Assembly (NCBI GenBank): GCA_947184155.2
Contig: CAMXCT020002729.1
Span: 24,680 to 88,679, forward strand
Direction of reading: 5' to 3'
Origin: Cladocopium goreaui
Taxonomy: Eukaryota > Sar > Dinophyceae > Suessiales > Symbiodiniaceae
Length of the DNA stretch: 64,000 nucleotides
Shown here piece by piece: positions 62,095 to 64,000 of the stretch (positions are counted from its first letter, which is position 1; each line of letters begins with the position of its first letter). The translations under genes were made by a program, and so were the position numbers. The notes beneath the pieces were generated by a model that did no database searches, was not told the origin of the DNA, and worked only from the letters and a program-made list of their open reading frames with translations.

Positions 62095-62960
62095 ATGTTT
62101 TCTTTGGGGTTGCTTTTGAATTTTACGCTTCGTTTGTGGCTTCTTTATGGTTGGCTTTGGGCTTTCTAGGGTTGGCGTAGGCTTTATTCCCAGTGGTTTG
62201 CTCAGGGTCAGCTTGTGGTTTCTTAAGAGTTTGTTTTGCGGTAGCTTTTGGTCAGTTTTCGATGCATTTAGGGTTGGTTTAGGGATTATTCTCGGGTGGG
62301 TCCAGGCTTTACTTTGGGTTTGGTGAAGGGTTGGTTTAGGGTTTCCTGGGGATGTATCTATTGGCTTCTTCGGGTTTATTGAAGGTATGTTTATAATCTT
62401 TACCTTTGGCGAGTTTATGGTTTAATTAGTCTGGAATGGTTTAGGTTTGTTTTCGGGTTGGTTTCAGGTTTGTTTCAAGTTTCATTAGATTGCTGTGGGT
62501 ACGTTTCGGGCTTGTTTTGAAGTTATGGTTACTTTGGCTTATTGTATAGGATTGGGTTAGCGATTCTCTCGGGTGGGTTTAGGGTTTGTTGTAGGCTTGG
62601 CTTGATTAACTTATTTCGACTGGGTTTAGAGTTTCTTTCGGGTTGGTTTGGGGTTTTGTAGGCTTGGTTTAGGGTTGGTTGCAGTGGGGGTTCTCTCCTA
62701 TTTAGGGTTAGTTTAAAGTCTATTGAGGGTTGGTAAACATTGGTAAACTATTTACATTCGTTTTTGGTGTAGATTTGTGTTTATTTAGGGTTGCCCTGCG
62801 GTTTATTTCGGTTGGTATTTCTTTCGAGTTGATGGCTAGGTGCCCTTTGGGATTGATTTAGGATATATTTAGGGTTGGTTTAGGGTTTGTTGAGAATTGT
62901 TTTTTGGATTTGCGTGTTCAGATAGGGTTGGTTTAGGGTTCATGTAGGGTTAGCGTGTTT
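62095..62960. repeat. Degenerate TTTAGGGTT-rich tract
   Basis: Dozens of TTTAGGGTTGGTT / GGTTTAGGGTTTGTT units of about 17-20 bp with many changes; the + strand is G/T-rich. TTTAGGG is the dinoflagellate and plant telomere repeat, but here it is embedded in longer units. Confidence 0.7.
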
Positions 62961-63685
62961 ATAGAATGGGCTAGCGCCCTGGTGCCGCCGACCCCTCTAT
63001 TGGGGGTGGTCTGGTAGAGAGAGAGAGCAGAAACCCATGCAGAGGAACCAAATAAGTTTAGGTGCCAAAAGATATATTTTGTCGGAGTATTTGTTTGGGT
63101 TGATGTTGAAATCACCATTCTTTTCTGGGACGGTGTCGCAATGGAGACTCGACATTTTTATGAAACAGATGGAAGGAAACACAATAAGTTAATAAGATTT
63201 TTCCAAAAAATGTATCATCATTAGCAACTCTTACACGCATATATGGTGAATGTCCACGATAGTTTTGAGAACTTGATCAAGATCAGGTAGCAGAGCACGG
63301 AAATCCCCCAGTGATCTCCCCATGTCACCTGCGAGTTCGTGGAGTTCCCAAAATCGCTCCGTTTCTGATGGATTTCTCCGATTTCTGGCCACGAAATGCA
63401 CCGGTTTGTTTGGTGATCTGCCCCAAACTTCCATGGTTTATCCTTATAATTCCCATACAATGGCTGGTTGATGGGTATAAATCATGTTCACAGATATCCA
63501 CGTGAAGTAATGGGAAGATGAGTTGTACCATTGATCGTCGGCGATGTCCCAAGTACACCATGGTACACCAACTTAGCTGCTGACACTGGTGACCAGGGAA
63601 TATCCGAGGCTGAGATGTCAAGGGCAATCCGAATACTCCAAGTCACAGCGTATGCCACCCTCGTTTTTCAGGCTACAGTGAAGAT
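62961..63685. other. No gene fixed
   Basis: Weak frames on both strands (for example + 63,311-63,505 and - 63,325-63,627). Borders not found. The stretch 63,270-63,470 could be exonic, but strand is undecided. Confidence 0.35.
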
Positions 63686-64000
63686 TACCCTCTGGCAAAC
63701 CAACAGTTTGGCAAGCTTGGACGCCCATAAAAAGCCATGGGTGTGGGCTTTTGCTTGCGATGGAAGCCCATAAGAAGCCATTGAAGTGGCCTTTTAGGGG
63801 TTTTAGGGGTTTGGAGGGTTTGGAGGGTTTTAGGCCTGGCAAACGGCAAGCTTGGACGCCCATAAAAAGCCATGGATGTGGGCTTTTGCCTGCGATGGAA
63901 GCCCAGAAGAAGCCATTGAAGTGGCCTTGTAGGGGTTTTAGGGGTTTGGAGGGTGTTAGGCCTGGCAAAGGCAGCTTGGACGCCCATTAAAAAGCCATGG
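63686..64000. repeat. 125-135-bp tandem repeat, cut by window end
   Basis: GCAAGCTTGGACGCCCAT occurs at 63,711 and 63,846 and as GCAGCTTGGACGCCCAT at 63,971. Units contain TTTAGGGGTTT and GGAGGGTTT blocks that vary in number. The first unit is fused to a family A left end (TACCCTCTGGCAAAC, from 63,686). Confidence 0.88.

Overview
This is eukaryotic nuclear DNA, most likely from a dinoflagellate; a Symbiodiniaceae/Suessiales-type genome is my best guess, not a proof. The reasons are: many short, higher-GC coding islands (about 35-400 bp) in AT-rich DNA; nearly all supported coding on the + strand; probable GC and GA splice donors beside GT; large simple-sequence arrays; and a dense population of short terminal-inverted-repeat (TIR) elements that sit exactly where introns would be. 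Such intron-forming elements (introners) are known from dinoflagellates. I see no tRNA, rRNA, CRISPR or bacterial operon. Genes are in pieces, so most CDS entries are exons or runs of exons. Donor/acceptor dinucleotides and codon phase were read by eye; many exons are open in more than one frame, and function is mostly not recognisable.

Layout. 1-19 kb: scattered + strand exons among TIR elements of families A, B, C, E, F and K. 19.7-20.2 kb: a possible - strand ORF. 20.3-22.0 kb: a 127-bp satellite. 23-25.3 kb: two intron-poor genes with similar F-box-like N-termini. 26-38.6 kb: exons of one or more genes, interrupted by CAAA, ATCT and CACT arrays, a 285-bp triplication, a 79-bp satellite with an assembly gap, and a duplicated exon/intron block. 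38.7-47.4 kb: many exons, several encoding membrane segments, with a second gap. 47.7-50.3 kb: a cluster of unrelated tandem repeats, one stretch of which looks like badly polished sequence. 50.3-62.0 kb: the best exon chains (53.8-55.0, 56.1-57.4 and 59.8-62.0 kb), with TIR elements of families A, B, C, D and G between exons. 62.0-64.0 kb: a TTTAGGG-rich degenerate tract and the start of a 125-135-bp tandem repeat.

The main discovery-type signal is the TIR elements. At least ten families, unrelated in sequence, each about 85-140 bp, occur in roughly 35 copies in 64 kb. In several places removing the element joins two open coding segments. The clearest is the multi-pass membrane protein gene at 59.8-62.0 kb, where codon phases agree across seven consecutive introns and two of those introns consist of almost nothing but an element. 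Whether splicing uses GT-AG inside the TIRs, or removes the element plus one target-site duplication exactly, appears to differ between copies; RNA reads would decide.
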